Source: JBGQOG01 sp052113705
GTDB taxonomy: Bacteria; Pseudomonadota; Alphaproteobacteria; Rhodobacterales; Rhodobacteraceae
DNA length: 64,000 nt
Direction: 5' to 3'
Assembly (NCBI RefSeq): GCF_052113705.1
Contig: NZ_JBGQOG010000004.1
Coordinates: forward strand, 248,001-312,000
This document shows, piece by piece, positions 1 to 8,603 of the stretch (the first letter of the stretch is position 1; the number at the start of each line of letters is the position of its first letter). The notes under the pieces are model-generated. The model saw nothing but the letters and a program-made list of their open reading frames with translations, did not search any database and was not told the origin of the DNA. The position numbers and the translations under genes were made by a program.

Positions 1-135
1 TTCGGAATTTCGATCGCCTATAATATCGTGGCGGTGCCCTTTGCGATTGCCGGTTTTGCCACGCCGCTGGCGGCGGCATTGGCCATGTCTCTCTCGTCGA
101 TCACCGTGTCGCTGAACGCCTTGCGGCTGAAATAA
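1..135 (+). CDS. ccoI: Cation-translocating P-type ATPase CcoI/FixI, C-terminal end (partial)
   Basis: The reading frame is open from the first base and encodes the last 44 residues before a TAA stop. The sequence runs IVAVPFAIAG...TPLAAALAMSLSS and ends NALRLK, which is the last two membrane helices typical of P1B copper ATPases. The next gene is ccoS, the usual partner of ccoI in cbb3-type cytochrome oxidase assembly clusters (ccoGHIS), where CcoI supplies copper to the oxidase. The catalytic domains lie outside the window, so the CcoI assignment rests on this tail and the neighbour. Confidence 0.85.
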   Translation, partial: FGISIAYNIVAVPFAIAGFATPLAAALAMSLSSITVSLNALRLK

Positions 136-183
136 TACCCCTGACCTTTCGCCCCTCGGGGCCAAGCCTGAAATGAGAAACCG

Positions 184-342
184 ATGGACGCACTCGTCTA
201 TTCCATACCAATCTCGCTGCTTCTCGGGGGTGTTGGCCTCGGGGCGTTCTTCTGGGCATTGCGCAGCCGCCAATACGAAGACCCCAAGGGCGACAGCGAG
301 CGGATTCTGTCGGATGAATGGGACGATCATCCGCGCCCCTGA
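184..342 (+). CDS. ccoS: cbb3-type cytochrome oxidase assembly protein CcoS
   Basis: A 52-residue protein with one N-terminal transmembrane helix (about residues 5-27, IPISLLLGGVGLGAFFWAL) followed by a short charged tail, RSRQYEDPKGDSERIL. This is the CcoS pattern: a single helix, then Q-Y-[ED]-D/P-K-G and a short acidic end. CcoS is needed for haem/copper maturation of the cbb3 oxidase in the inner membrane. It starts 48 bp after ccoI and is probably cotranscribed with it. It is shorter than common ORF cut-offs and easily missed. Confidence 0.88.
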   Translation: MDALVYSIPISLLLGGVGLGAFFWALRSRQYEDPKGDSERILSDEWDDHPRP

Positions 343-365
343 GCGCACCCCGCTGCCACCATGGA

Positions 366-395
366 AAAAGCCGCATCCCATCGGATGCGGCTTTT
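366..395. terminator. Bidirectional intrinsic terminator between ccoS and the dacC-like gene
   Basis: An 11-bp perfect stem (AAGCCGCATCC at 368-378 with its complement at 383-393) closes on a CATC loop. A-rich sequence lies on the left and TTTT on the right, so it can end both the rightward ccoS transcript and the leftward carboxypeptidase transcript. Confidence 0.8.
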
Positions 396-448
396 GTCAT
401 TTGCAGGGCGGGGGAGGGGGCCCGGGGAGGGGGCCAAGGGAGGGGGGC

Positions 449-2275
449 TCAGGGGCCCACCACCTCGCATTTGCCGGTGCGGGCAACCAGGCGGCGGCAG
501 GCCAGGGTGGCCATATCCTCGGTCAGGCCGACGAAATTCGCCTCAAACCCGGTGGGACGGTGCGCCACTTTGCGCAGCGCATCGCCGAGCGTGTCGCTTT
601 CGACAAGGGCGGTCTGCAGCAGCACGCGTTCCGCCTGGAACTGCGACGGGTATTTCCCGAGGTTGATGCTCCAGTTGCGCCCGCCCGAGGTCGAAATCCG
701 CGCCACCACTTCCTGTTCGCGTTGCGGCGCGGCGGCCGGGGCCAGCCCGGTGAGAATCATGGTGCCGGGGGTCTTCGGGGCGGCCAAGGCCGCGGTCTCG
801 GGCTGTGCGGCGGTCGATTGGACGAATTTCGCGCCGGTGTCACCCGTCACCGCTTGCCCTTGCATCTCGGCATGGGCGATGGCGGCCAGTTTCAGCGTCT
901 CAGGCTGCACCGCGCTCGTCTGGGCAAAGCCCTGCACGGCGGGCAGCGCACTGTCGGCGGGCGCGGCTGCGGTGGGGGCGACGGGGGCAGGTTCGGCGGT
1001 GGCCATCTGCACCGGCGCCGCTTCGGGCACGGCGGCCAGACGGCGGGGGGCGAGAACCGGACGCGGGCTGGCGGCAAGGGCAAAATCCTCGGCCTCAACG
1101 GCCAGCGGGCTGTCCACAGCCTCTTCAGCCTCGGCGAGGGCGGCCTCGAGCACCGGAGCCTCTTCGGCAACCGCAACCGCCACGGCGGCAGGCGCGGTGG
1201 TTGCCGGGGCCTCTGCCATCGCCAGAGCGATGCTGTCCACGACCGATGCCTGCGCGGCGGCCACGGCGGCGGCCACGGCATCGGCATCATGGCTGATGGT
1301 GCCCGGACGGGCCGGGGGCCGCGGGCTGCGGTCGACGGCGGCGACCATGCGGATGATCTTGCCCGCGCCGCCCGCTTCGTCGTCTTGCGTGGTTTCGGGA
1401 CCCGCCGGGGCATCCAGCGCGCCTGAGGCCATCAATGCGGCGGAAGCCGGGGGCTTTTCTTTCACGTTCTTCGGCGCACGTGCAAAGCCCAGATCCAGGA
1501 GCTCTTTCATCTTGTTGTCGCGCGCCGGGGTCGAGGTGCCGCCGAGCACGGTCGCAACGATGCGCACGCCGTCGCGTTCCGCCGAGGCGGTCAGGTTGAA
1601 GCCCGCGGCATTGGTGAAGCCGGTCTTGATGCCGTCGGCACCCTTGTACGAGGAGAGAATGCGGTTGTGGCTGTAGACGGTGGCAATGCCCGCGTCCGCC
1701 GACTTGCGCGAGAAGATGTTGTAATATTGCGGGAAATCATAGAACAGCCGCCGCCCCAAAACCGTCATGTCATGGGCGGTGCTCAGGTGGCCCGAAGCGG
1801 TCAGCCCGTTGGCGTTCTTGAAGGTGGTGTCGTTCATCCCCAGCGATTTGGCGGTCTGGGTCATCCGGGCGGCGAACTTCGGCTCGGAGCCGGAAATCGC
1901 TTCGCCGATGGCAGTCGCGGCATCATTGGCAGATTTGATGGCGGCGGCGCGAATCAGATAGCGCAGGGCGATGCTTTGCCCCGGTTTCAACCCAATGCGC
2001 GAGGGGGCCTGATTGGCGGCGTTCGAGGTGATCTTGACCTTGGTGTCGAGGGTGATTTCACCGCGCTCGATCGCCTGAAAGGCGATGTACAGCGTCATCA
2101 TCTTGGTCAGCGAGGCCGGATGCAGCCGCGCGCCGGAATTGGTTTCATAAAGCACCTCTCCGGTGCGCGCATCCATCACATAGGCCGCAAACGGTGCCGC
2201 CAGCACCATCGCCGGCATCACCACGAGACACAATGCTAACAGCCCTTGACGGACCCAGCTCGACAGCCTGGTCAC
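449..2275 (-). CDS. D-alanyl-D-alanine carboxypeptidase with C-terminal SPOR-like domain
   Basis: Penicillin-binding protein of the peptidase S11 family (DacA/DacC/DacF-like), which trims the terminal D-Ala from peptidoglycan stem peptides in the periplasm. A signal peptide occupies about residues 1-26 (cleavage near VLAA-PF). The catalytic motifs are intact: SLTK (S55-K58), SAN (115-117) and KTG (217-219). Residues from about 280 to 510 form a very Ala/Pro/Glu-rich linker without motifs. The last ~80 residues (WSINLGKYPSQFQAERVLLQ...) look like a SPOR domain, which binds denuded glycan strands at the septum. At 608 residues it is well above the 380-430 usual for the family, and the excess is the linker plus SPOR. 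Confidence 0.9.
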   Translation of the reverse strand: MTRLSSWVRQGLLALCLVVMPAMVLAAPFAAYVMDARTGEVLYETNSGARLHPASLTKMMTLYIAFQAIERGEITLDTKVKITSNAANQAPSRIGLKPGQSIALRYLIRAAAIKSANDAATAIGEAISGSEPKFAARMTQTAKSLGMNDTTFKNANGLTASGHLSTAHDMTVLGRRLFYDFPQYYNIFSRKSADAGIATVYSHNRILSSYKGADGIKTGFTNAAGFNLTASAERDGVRIVATVLGGTSTPARDNKMKELLDLGFARAPKNVKEKPPASAALMASGALDAPAGPETTQDDEAGGAGKIIRMVAAVDRSPRPPARPGTISHDADAVAAAVAAAQASVVDSIALAMAEAPATTAPAAVAVAVAEEAPVLEAALAEAEEAVDSPLAVEAEDFALAASPRPVLAPRRLAAVPEAAPVQMATAEPAPVAPTAAAPADSALPAVQGFAQTSAVQPETLKLAAIAHAEMQGQAVTGDTGAKFVQSTAAQPETAALAAPKTPGTMILTGLAPAAAPQREQEVVARISTSGGRNWSINLGKYPSQFQAERVLLQTALVESDTLGDALRKVAHRPTGFEANFVGLTEDMATLACRRLVARTGKCEVVGP

Positions 2276-2456
2276 GGTATCTGCCCCTCATTTTCGTGGC
2301 CCCTATTTTTCTGGGGCTTTACTGCTCTGACCAAAGTCTAGCATGAACACACCACCGTGAAAACAACGATATTTCAAGGGGTTTGCCCCGTTTGTTCACA
2401 CAATCTCTGCGGGTGTGCGCTAGATTTAGTGTCAGATTGACAGGGCGCCCACTAAA

Positions 2457-3155
2457 TCAATGCGTCAACCTATCCAAAAGCCGGGGAAGCTGCGCAATAT
2501 CGGATAGGTCGGCATAGCGCGGATGCCCGCCGGGTGCTTCGGCGTGTTCAATCGCCCAAGGGGTGCCATGTGGCACGAAAACGCCAAAACCCCCCGCTTC
2601 AATCATCGGAAGCACGTCAGATTTCATCGAATTTCCCACCATCAGCCCCTCGGCGGCCCCGGTGCCATGCTGCGCGAAGATCCGCGCATAGACCGGCGGG
2701 GTTTTCTCGGAAACGATCTCGACCGCGTCAAACAACTCGCCCAGACCCGATTGCGCCAGCTTGCGCTCCTGATCCAGCAGATCGCCTTTGGTGATCATCA
2801 CCAGCCGGTAGGAATCACTCAGCTGCGCGACCGTCTCGCGCACATGCGGCAACAGCTCGATCGGGTGGCGCAGCATTTCCTGTCCGGCGGCGATGATTTC
2901 CGCGATGACGCTGGCGGGCACGCGGGCCTCGGTGACCTCAATCGCGGTTTCGATCATCGAGAGCATGAAACCTTTGATGCCGAATCCGTAATGGCCGATG
3001 TTGCGCCGCTCGGCTTCCAGCAGCCGCTCGGCCAGCGGGTCGGCATCGGTGTACTCGCGCAGCAGATCGGCGAAATGCGCCTGTGTCAGCTGGAAAAAAC
3101 GCTCGTTGTGCCAGAGCGTGTCATCGGCATCAAAGCCCAGTGTGGTGATCGGCAT
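2457..3155 (-). CDS. HAD-superfamily hydrolase (phosphatase)
   Basis: A 232-residue cytosolic HAD phosphatase. Motif I is DADDT (nucleophile D9, acid/base D11), and a helical cap follows at about residues 20-90. Motif II lies in MITKGD, the motif III lysine is probably in SEKTPP, and motif IV is GNSMKSD followed by V. The substrate cannot be read from the sequence. The reading frame is open 162 codons further upstream, but the HAD fold starts at MPITTLGFDADD, so the ATG at 3155 was chosen. It is divergent from clpS, and the intergenic 165 bp presumably hold both promoters. Confidence 0.85.
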   Translation of the reverse strand: MPITTLGFDADDTLWHNERFFQLTQAHFADLLREYTDADPLAERLLEAERRNIGHYGFGIKGFMLSMIETAIEVTEARVPASVIAEIIAAGQEMLRHPIELLPHVRETVAQLSDSYRLVMITKGDLLDQERKLAQSGLGELFDAVEIVSEKTPPVYARIFAQHGTGAAEGLMVGNSMKSDVLPMIEAGGFGVFVPHGTPWAIEHAEAPGGHPRYADLSDIAQLPRLLDRLTH

Positions 3156-3320
3156 CCTGCCCCCCTTTCGGCCTTTCATGGCGGCTGCGGCCGGGCCGGG
3201 CAAGGGGGCGAAAGCGCCTTGGCGCAGCTTGGCCCTTTTCTCACCACAAAATGAGACTATATTGCGCGGCACCCCCGATGAAAATCGCGCAATACGTGAC
3301 AGCCCGTTCAGGAGAGAGCC

Positions 3321-3662
3321 TTGACCTATTTTCCCGTCATGATGGCCGACCGTCAGGACGATCCTGAAGGCGATATGGGTCTGGCCACCAAGACCAAGCC
3401 CAAAACCCAGCGTCCGCCGATGTATAAGGTGATGCTGCTGAATGATGATTACACGCCGATGGAATTCGTCGTGCATATTCTGGAGCGGTTCTTTGGCCTC
3501 AGCCATGCGCAGGCCTTCGAGATCATGCTGACCGTGCACAAGCGCGGTCTGGCGGTGGTGGGGGTTTTCTCGTTTGAGGTGGCCGAAACCAAGGTGGCGC
3601 AGGTGATGGATTTTGCCCGCCGGCATCAGCACCCGTTGCAATGCACCATGGAAAAGGAATAG
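3321..3662 (+). CDS. clpS: ATP-dependent Clp protease adaptor ClpS
   Basis: ClpS delivers N-end-rule substrates to ClpAP. The core NDDYTPMEFVVHIL forms the substrate-binding pocket, and the KVMLLNDD strand and the VHKRGLAVVGVFSFEVAE region that docks on ClpA are all present. The protein has 113 residues, in the normal range, with a flexible N-terminus. A TTG start at 3321 is preferred because GGAG at 3311-3314 lies 6 nt upstream. The next in-frame ATG (3339) has no suitable ribosome binding site. ClpA is not in the window. Confidence 0.93.
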   Translation: MTYFPVMMADRQDDPEGDMGLATKTKPKTQRPPMYKVMLLNDDYTPMEFVVHILERFFGLSHAQAFEIMLTVHKRGLAVVGVFSFEVAETKVAQVMDFARRHQHPLQCTMEKE

Positions 3663-3740
3663 GGGCAGCGTTTCGCGCCCCTTTCCCTGACGCAGGCCTT
3701 TCGCACTTCGGCCCGTCCCTCACACCACAAGGCATCTGAC

Positions 3741-4814
3741 ATGAGCGATCCCCGCATTTCCCTGGCCCTCACCGCGCCGGGCGCCTTGCCCGAGGCCGGA
3801 CGCATTCTGGTGTTGGGCCCGCGCGCCGAGACCGATCTGAGCGATTTGCCGCGCGATCGGTTGGTGCTGGTGCAGGGCTTTGCCCCCGATCACGCCCGCC
3901 TGACCGCGCAGGGCTATACGGTGGTGCCCGCGCTGGGGGATGAGGCTGATTTTGCCGCCGCACTGGTGTTCTTGCCGCGCGCCAAGGCCGAGGGTCGCGC
4001 TTTGGTGGCCACGGCCGCTGCGCGCTGCCACCCCGGTGCGCCGATCTGGATTGATGGCGCCAAGACCGATGGCGTCGATTCCATTCTCAAGGATCTGCGC
4101 GCCCGGGCCGAGGCGATTGGGCCGGTGGGCGAGCCGTTTTCCAAGGCGCATGGCAAGATCTTCCGGATCACCCCGCCCTCCGGCGACAGCCTCGCCGATT
4201 GGCAGGCCAAGTCCTTTGAACCCGCGCCCGGCTTCATGACACTGCCGGGGGTTTTCTCGGCCGAAGGCGTTGACCGCGGCTCGGCGCTGCTGGCGGCGGC
4301 TTTGCCCGCAAAACTGCCGGGCCGTGTGGCGGATCTGGGCGCGGGCTGGGGCTGGCTCTCGGCGCAGATCCTGACACGGGCGGGGGTCGATCATCTGGAT
4401 CTGGTTGAGGCGGACCACACGGCGCTCGATTGCGCGCGCCGCAACATCACCGATCCGCGCGCGGCCTTTCACTGGGCCGATGCGACCGGCTGGCTGCCCG
4501 AGGCGCGCTATGGCGCGGTGGTGATGAACCCGCCCTTCCATGTCGCGCGCGTGGCCGAGCCGCAGCTTGGGGCCGCCTTCATCCGCGCGGCGGGGGCGAT
4601 GCTCTCGCTCTCGGGCACGCTGTACATGGTGGCGAACCGGCATCTGCCCTATGAGCCGGTGTTGCGCCAGCATTTCCATGAGGTTGAAGAGCTGGGCCGC
4701 GATCCGGGTTTCAAGCTGTTCCGGGCGGCCAAGCCCATCGTCGGGGCGGGCAAGGTGGCGCCGGTGGCAGCCGCCAAACCGCAGCGGCGGCGTGCGCCTC
4801 GCGTCGGGCGCTAA
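3741..4814 (+). CDS. Class I SAM-dependent methyltransferase, RsmC-like (16S rRNA G1207)
   Basis: A 357-residue protein with an N-terminal degenerate methyltransferase-like half and a C-terminal catalytic half. It contains the SAM-binding loop DLGAGWGWLS near residue 200 and the N-[PP]-F/Y catalytic motif MNPPFH near residue 263. The NPPF tetrad is characteristic of amino-group methylation of guanine, and the two-half layout matches RsmC, which makes m2G1207 in 16S rRNA. The tail is rich in Lys/Arg (KPQRRRAPRVGR), suiting RNA binding. The exact target base is an inference. Confidence 0.8.
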   Translation: MSDPRISLALTAPGALPEAGRILVLGPRAETDLSDLPRDRLVLVQGFAPDHARLTAQGYTVVPALGDEADFAAALVFLPRAKAEGRALVATAAARCHPGAPIWIDGAKTDGVDSILKDLRARAEAIGPVGEPFSKAHGKIFRITPPSGDSLADWQAKSFEPAPGFMTLPGVFSAEGVDRGSALLAAALPAKLPGRVADLGAGWGWLSAQILTRAGVDHLDLVEADHTALDCARRNITDPRAAFHWADATGWLPEARYGAVVMNPPFHVARVAEPQLGAAFIRAAGAMLSLSGTLYMVANRHLPYEPVLRQHFHEVEELGRDPGFKLFRAAKPIVGAGKVAPVAAAKPQRRRAPRVGR

Positions 4815-4866
4815 CATCGGCTATTCTGCACCGCAGAATCGACGGCAGACCTGACAAAGGGGCACC

Positions 4867-5676
4867 ATGTCACTCTCAATTTCCGGCAAGACGGCCATCG
4901 TAACCGGCGCCGCCCATGGGATCGGGCTGGCCATCGCCCGGCATTTCCTCGACCGGGGCGCCAATGTGATGTTCGCCGACATCGATGAGGCGAAGCTGAG
5001 CGCCGAAGTGGGCGATGCCGCCGCCGCCGAAGGCCCCGCGCGCTATTTCGCCGGGGATCTGTGCCAAAAGCTGACGGTGAACAACCTGCTTTCGGCCACC
5101 ATCGACGCCTTTGACCGCATCGACATTCTGGTCAATGCCGCCCGCGTCGTGGCGCCCTGCGATCCGGTCTGCACCGAAGAGGATGTGCTCGATCAGATGC
5201 TGCGGCAGAATCTGTTCGCGGGGCTGCGCCTGTCGCAGATGACCGCGCGGCGGATGATGGCGCTGGCGGAAAAGGAAGAACGCACCGGCGGCGGCATCGG
5301 CGCGATTATCAACATCAACACGCTGGCCGGGCGTCTCGTGCAGCCCGATCTGCTGGCCTATTCGGTGGCGAGTGCGGCGCAGGATCAGGCCACGCGCAGC
5401 CTCGCGGTGGCGCTGGCGCCGCATGGGATCCGGGTCAACGGTCTGGCCTTTGGCAGTGTGATGAGCGCCAGCCTGCAAAATGCCCTGCGCGAAAACGCCG
5501 ACCTGCGCGCGACCATTGTTGCGGGCACGCCGCTGGGCCGGATCGGCGCGGCGAATGAGCTGGTCGAGGCGGTGCAGTTTCTGGCCTCGCCGGGAGCGAG
5601 CTTCATGACCGGGCAGATCCTGACGGTGGATGGCGGGCGCAGCCTGCTCGACCCGGTGCAGGTTCCGTATTTCTGA
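4867..5676 (+). CDS. SDR-family oxidoreductase with altered catalytic residues
   Basis: A 269-residue Rossmann-fold short-chain dehydrogenase. The cofactor loop TGAAHGIG (residues 13-20) and an acidic residue after beta-2 (FADID) point to NAD(H). The catalytic site is abnormal. Tyr165 is present, but the YxxxK lysine is replaced (Y-S-V-A-S, Ser169), the usual Ser is Thr152 (NINTLAG), and the NNAG motif reads VNAAR. The C-terminal GGRSLL segment that closes the active site is normal. It may be a divergent enzyme or a non-catalytic NAD-binding protein. It follows the RsmC-like gene by 52 bp on the same strand. Confidence 0.8.
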   Translation: MSLSISGKTAIVTGAAHGIGLAIARHFLDRGANVMFADIDEAKLSAEVGDAAAAEGPARYFAGDLCQKLTVNNLLSATIDAFDRIDILVNAARVVAPCDPVCTEEDVLDQMLRQNLFAGLRLSQMTARRMMALAEKEERTGGGIGAIININTLAGRLVQPDLLAYSVASAAQDQATRSLAVALAPHGIRVNGLAFGSVMSASLQNALRENADLRATIVAGTPLGRIGAANELVEAVQFLASPGASFMTGQILTVDGGRSLLDPVQVPYF

Positions 5677-5744
5677 TATTATCCGGCTTGGGCCCGGCCG
5701 GGCCCGGCTTGGGTCTGAGTTGCGCCCGGCTTGGGTCCGGCTTC

Positions 5745-5777
5745 GGGCGCGCGGCGGTCACCGCGGCGCGCCCTTTT
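5745..5777 (+). terminator. GC-rich intrinsic terminator after the SDR gene
   Basis: GGGCGCGC at 5745-5752 pairs with GCGCGCCC at 5766-5773 and is followed by TTTT. An inner GGCGGT/ACCGCG pairing extends the hairpin. Just upstream (about 5684-5745) the motif CCCGGCTTGGGT occurs several times in imperfect direct copies. Confidence 0.65.
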
Positions 5778-5779
5778 CG

Positions 5780-6217
5780 TTACTTCGGCTCTTCGGGATA
5801 GGCGATGCGGCAGGCGTTGACCTGCGCTTCCGCCGCGCGGCTCAGTTCCGCCACCTTGACGCGCAGCCCGTCGCGTTTGCGGGTTTCGGCGGCGGGATCT
5901 ATCGCGACCTGACGGCGCTTTGTGACGGTGTAATCGTCAAGGCAGGGATGCGAGGGCAGCTCGACGACCTTGCCGTCCTTGTCCACCACGCTGCCGCCGC
6001 CACAGGTCGTCCAACGCGTGACGGTTTCCTCATATTCCTCCCAGGCATAGCCGCGTGCCAGGTTGCCCTCCACCTCGCCCAGCAGCTTTTGCACGCTGCG
6101 CAATTCGCGGGTGGAGCGGTTGATGCATTGCTCCTGTGGCGTGCCGCAGGCCGTGAGCAGCAGGGCCAGCGCCAGCGGGGCGGCGATAAGGGTACGGGTG
6201 CGGGTGAGCGGTGACAT
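5780..6217 (-). CDS. Small predicted lipoprotein of unknown function
   Basis: A 145-residue protein with a signal peptide and a lipobox, LALLLTAC-GT, so it should be lipidated at the Cys near residue 24 and anchored in a membrane facing the periplasm. The mature part is hydrophilic and mostly helical, with further cysteines (EQCINRS, TTCGGG, HPCLDD, NACRIAY) that could form disulfides. No enzymatic motif is recognised. The gene is divergent from hemF and convergent with the SDR. A role in envelope or haem physiology would be speculation from position only. Confidence 0.75.
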   Translation of the reverse strand: MSPLTRTRTLIAAPLALALLLTACGTPQEQCINRSTRELRSVQKLLGEVEGNLARGYAWEEYEETVTRWTTCGGGSVVDKDGKVVELPSHPCLDDYTVTKRRQVAIDPAAETRKRDGLRVKVAELSRAAEAQVNACRIAYPEEPK

Positions 6218-6332
6218 GGGATCCTCCGGCGATCTCCCTCCACCATGGCGCGGGCAGGGGGGAAACGCAATTCCCCCGGCGGCGGCTGCCTGCTAGAGAG
6301 GGACATATCATTTCGAGACAAAGGCCCGACGC

Positions 6333-7229
6333 ATGGATTCCGCCCCGGATTTTACCGCCGAAAAGACCGACAGCGCCCAATGGTTCCGCACTCTGCGCGA
6401 CCGGATCTGCGCGGCGTTCGAGGCGCTGGAGGACAGCCAGACCGAGGGGCCGACCGCCAGCCTGCCCGCCGGGCGGTTCGAGCTGACCCCGACCAGCCGC
6501 AGCGCGCCCGACGGGTCGGATGCGGGCGGCGGGCTGATGAGCGTGATGCGCGGCGGCCGGGTGTTTGAAAAGGTGGGCGTGAACATCTCGACCGTGCATG
6601 GCGTCTTGGGCGAGCGGGCGCAAAAGGCGATGGCGGCGCGCGGCGTGCCGGGGATGGACCGCGATCCGCGGTTCTGGGCCAGCGGCATCTCGCTGGTGGC
6701 GCATATGCAAAACCCGCAGGTGCCCGCCGTTCACATGAACACGCGGATGTTCTGGACGCCGCATGCCTGGTGGTTTGGCGGCGGGGCCGACCTCAACCCC
6801 TGCCTCGAATATGCCGAGGATACCGCGCATTTCCATGCCGGGATGCAGGCGGCGTGCGACGCGCATGACGCGGGCTATTATGCGCGCTTCAAAGCCTGGG
6901 CGGATGAGTATTTCTATGTGCCGCACCGGGGCCGGGCGCGCGGCGTCGGCGGCATTTTCTATGATGATCTGAACACCGGCAATTGGGCGGCGGATTTCGC
7001 CTTCACGCAATCGGTGGGGGCGGCCTTTCTGCCCGCCTATTTGCCGTTGGTGGAAAAACGCCGCACCGCGCCTTGGTCCGAGGCGGACAAGGAGGCGCAA
7101 CTGGTGCATCGCGGTCTCTATGCCGAATACAATCTCGTCTATGACCGGGGCACCAAATTCGGCCTCGAATCGGGCCATGATGCCAATGCGGTGCTGATGA
7201 GCCTGCCGCCGATGGCCAAGTGGATCTGA
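6333..7229 (+). CDS. hemF: Oxygen-dependent coproporphyrinogen III oxidase
   Basis: HemF converts coproporphyrinogen III to protoporphyrinogen IX by two oxidative decarboxylations using O2, in the cytosol. The family blocks are all present: NISTVHG, HMNTRMFW, WWFGGGADLNP, FHAGMQAACD, KAWADEYFYVPHRG and GGIFYDDL, then YNLVYDRGTKFGL near the end. The length (298) is normal. The start ATG at 6333 is preceded by AAAGG. hemE and hemC, from earlier in the same pathway, lie 4-5 kb downstream but are not in one operon with it. Confidence 0.96.
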   Translation: MDSAPDFTAEKTDSAQWFRTLRDRICAAFEALEDSQTEGPTASLPAGRFELTPTSRSAPDGSDAGGGLMSVMRGGRVFEKVGVNISTVHGVLGERAQKAMAARGVPGMDRDPRFWASGISLVAHMQNPQVPAVHMNTRMFWTPHAWWFGGGADLNPCLEYAEDTAHFHAGMQAACDAHDAGYYARFKAWADEYFYVPHRGRARGVGGIFYDDLNTGNWAADFAFTQSVGAAFLPAYLPLVEKRRTAPWSEADKEAQLVHRGLYAEYNLVYDRGTKFGLESGHDANAVLMSLPPMAKWI

Positions 7230-7274
7230 GCCCCGGGGGCCGGCAGCGGCCGTCCCTTCTGCCGCGGGCGGGCG

Positions 7275-7727
7275 TCAGGCCCGCTCATCCTTGGGGCTGC
7301 CCATCACCACATAAGAGGTCAGCGCGCTGACCTGTGGCAGGGTGCCCAGCACTTCGGTGTGGAAATGCTTGTAGGCCGCCAGATCCGCCGCCTCGACCCG
7401 CAAGATATACTCAAACGTGCCGGTGATGTTGTGGCATTCGCGCACCTCGGGCGCGCGGCTGATCGCGCGCTCAAACGCCTCTTGCGCGGCCTTGGTGTGC
7501 AGCGAGAGGCCCACGGTGATATAGGCGACAAAGGTGATGCCGCGCGCGGCCGGGTTCACCACCGCGCGGTAGCCGGTGATCACGCCGCGCCGCTCCAGCT
7601 CCTGCACCCGCCGCAGACAGGCCGAGGCAGAGAGGCCGACCCGTTCTGCCAGCTCCAGATTGGAAATCCGCCCCTCGCGCGAGAGGATTTGCAATATCTT
7701 GTCGGTGGTGGCGTCTGATTTGGTCAT
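7275..7727 (-). CDS. Lrp/AsnC-family transcriptional regulator
   Basis: A 150-residue regulator with an N-terminal winged helix-turn-helix (about residues 8-60, RISNLELAERVGLSASACLRR) and a C-terminal RAM/AsnC ligand-binding domain (about 70-145, FVAYITVGL ... YVVMGSPKDE). It is divergent from a LysE-type amino-acid exporter with only 72 bp between the start codons. This is the classic arrangement of an Lrp-type regulator that senses an amino acid and controls the exporter. The effector amino acid cannot be read from the sequence. Confidence 0.9.
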   Translation of the reverse strand: MTKSDATTDKILQILSREGRISNLELAERVGLSASACLRRVQELERRGVITGYRAVVNPAARGITFVAYITVGLSLHTKAAQEAFERAISRAPEVRECHNITGTFEYILRVEAADLAAYKHFHTEVLGTLPQVSALTSYVVMGSPKDERA

Positions 7728-7799
7728 AAGTTGTGAAAATAGAGCATTCGCGCCATGAATGACAATTCAATTGCGAAGTAGCGGGCGTATTGTTGCGCC

Positions 7800-8411
7800 A
7801 TGAGCCATGAAATCCTCTTTGCCCTTGCGGCCTTCGCCTTCGTCTCCTCGATCACGCCGGGGCCGAACAATCTGATGCTGATGACCTCGGGGGCGAATTT
7901 CGGCCTGCGGCGGACGGTGCCGCATTCGCTGGGGGTGGCCTTAGGCTTTTGTCTGATGATCTTTCTGCTTGGGCTGGGCGCGGCGCGGCTGTTTCAGACG
8001 GTGCCGCAGGCCTGGACCGTGCTGAAAGTGCTCAGCATCCTCTATATGGTCTGGCTGGCCTGGAAGATGCTGCATGCGGCGGCGCCCGGATCGGTGGCCT
8101 CGGCGCGGGCCAAGCCGTTTACCTTCGTGCAGGCGGCGGCCTTTCAATGGGTGAACCCCAAGGCCTGGGCGATGGCGCTGACCGCGATTTCCGCCTATCT
8201 GCCGCTGCCCGGTGTGCTGGGGGTCCTGGTGATGGTGGTGATTTTCGGGGTGATCAACCTGCTGTCGGTGAATGTCTGGGTGGTGATGGGCATGGGGATG
8301 GCGCGGTTTCTGGCCGACCCGCGCCGGTTGCGCATTTTCAACGGGGTGATGGCGGTTCTGCTTCTCGCCTCACTGGCCCCGGTGCTTCTTGGCGGCGCCC
8401 CCGCGCCATAA
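7800..8411 (+). CDS. LysE/RhtB-family amino-acid exporter
   Basis: A 203-residue inner-membrane protein with about six hydrophobic helices and the family signature near the N-terminus, SITPGPNNLMLMTSGANFGLR. It exports amino acids or related metabolites. The divergent Lrp-type regulator at 7275-7727 probably controls it. The family includes Lys/Arg, Thr, homoserine and Leu exporters, and the substrate is not resolved here. Confidence 0.9.
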   Translation: MSHEILFALAAFAFVSSITPGPNNLMLMTSGANFGLRRTVPHSLGVALGFCLMIFLLGLGAARLFQTVPQAWTVLKVLSILYMVWLAWKMLHAAAPGSVASARAKPFTFVQAAAFQWVNPKAWAMALTAISAYLPLPGVLGVLVMVVIFGVINLLSVNVWVVMGMGMARFLADPRRLRIFNGVMAVLLLASLAPVLLGGAPAP

Positions 8412-8603
8412 CCCCGCTTAATCCCGCCGCCGTGACAAAGAGGCCGCGCAGGGGCATAGCCAGCGGGGGGGACGATGTGATAAGGCTCGACAAGTCGCGT
8501 TTTTGCCTGTAGAGGGCGCGATCTTATCCCGTGGGGCCGCCGGTTCCGCGCCGCTACCCCGTTGCCGCGCCCCCCGCGCCGCCGATTTTCCGAAAGTGAC
8601 CCG

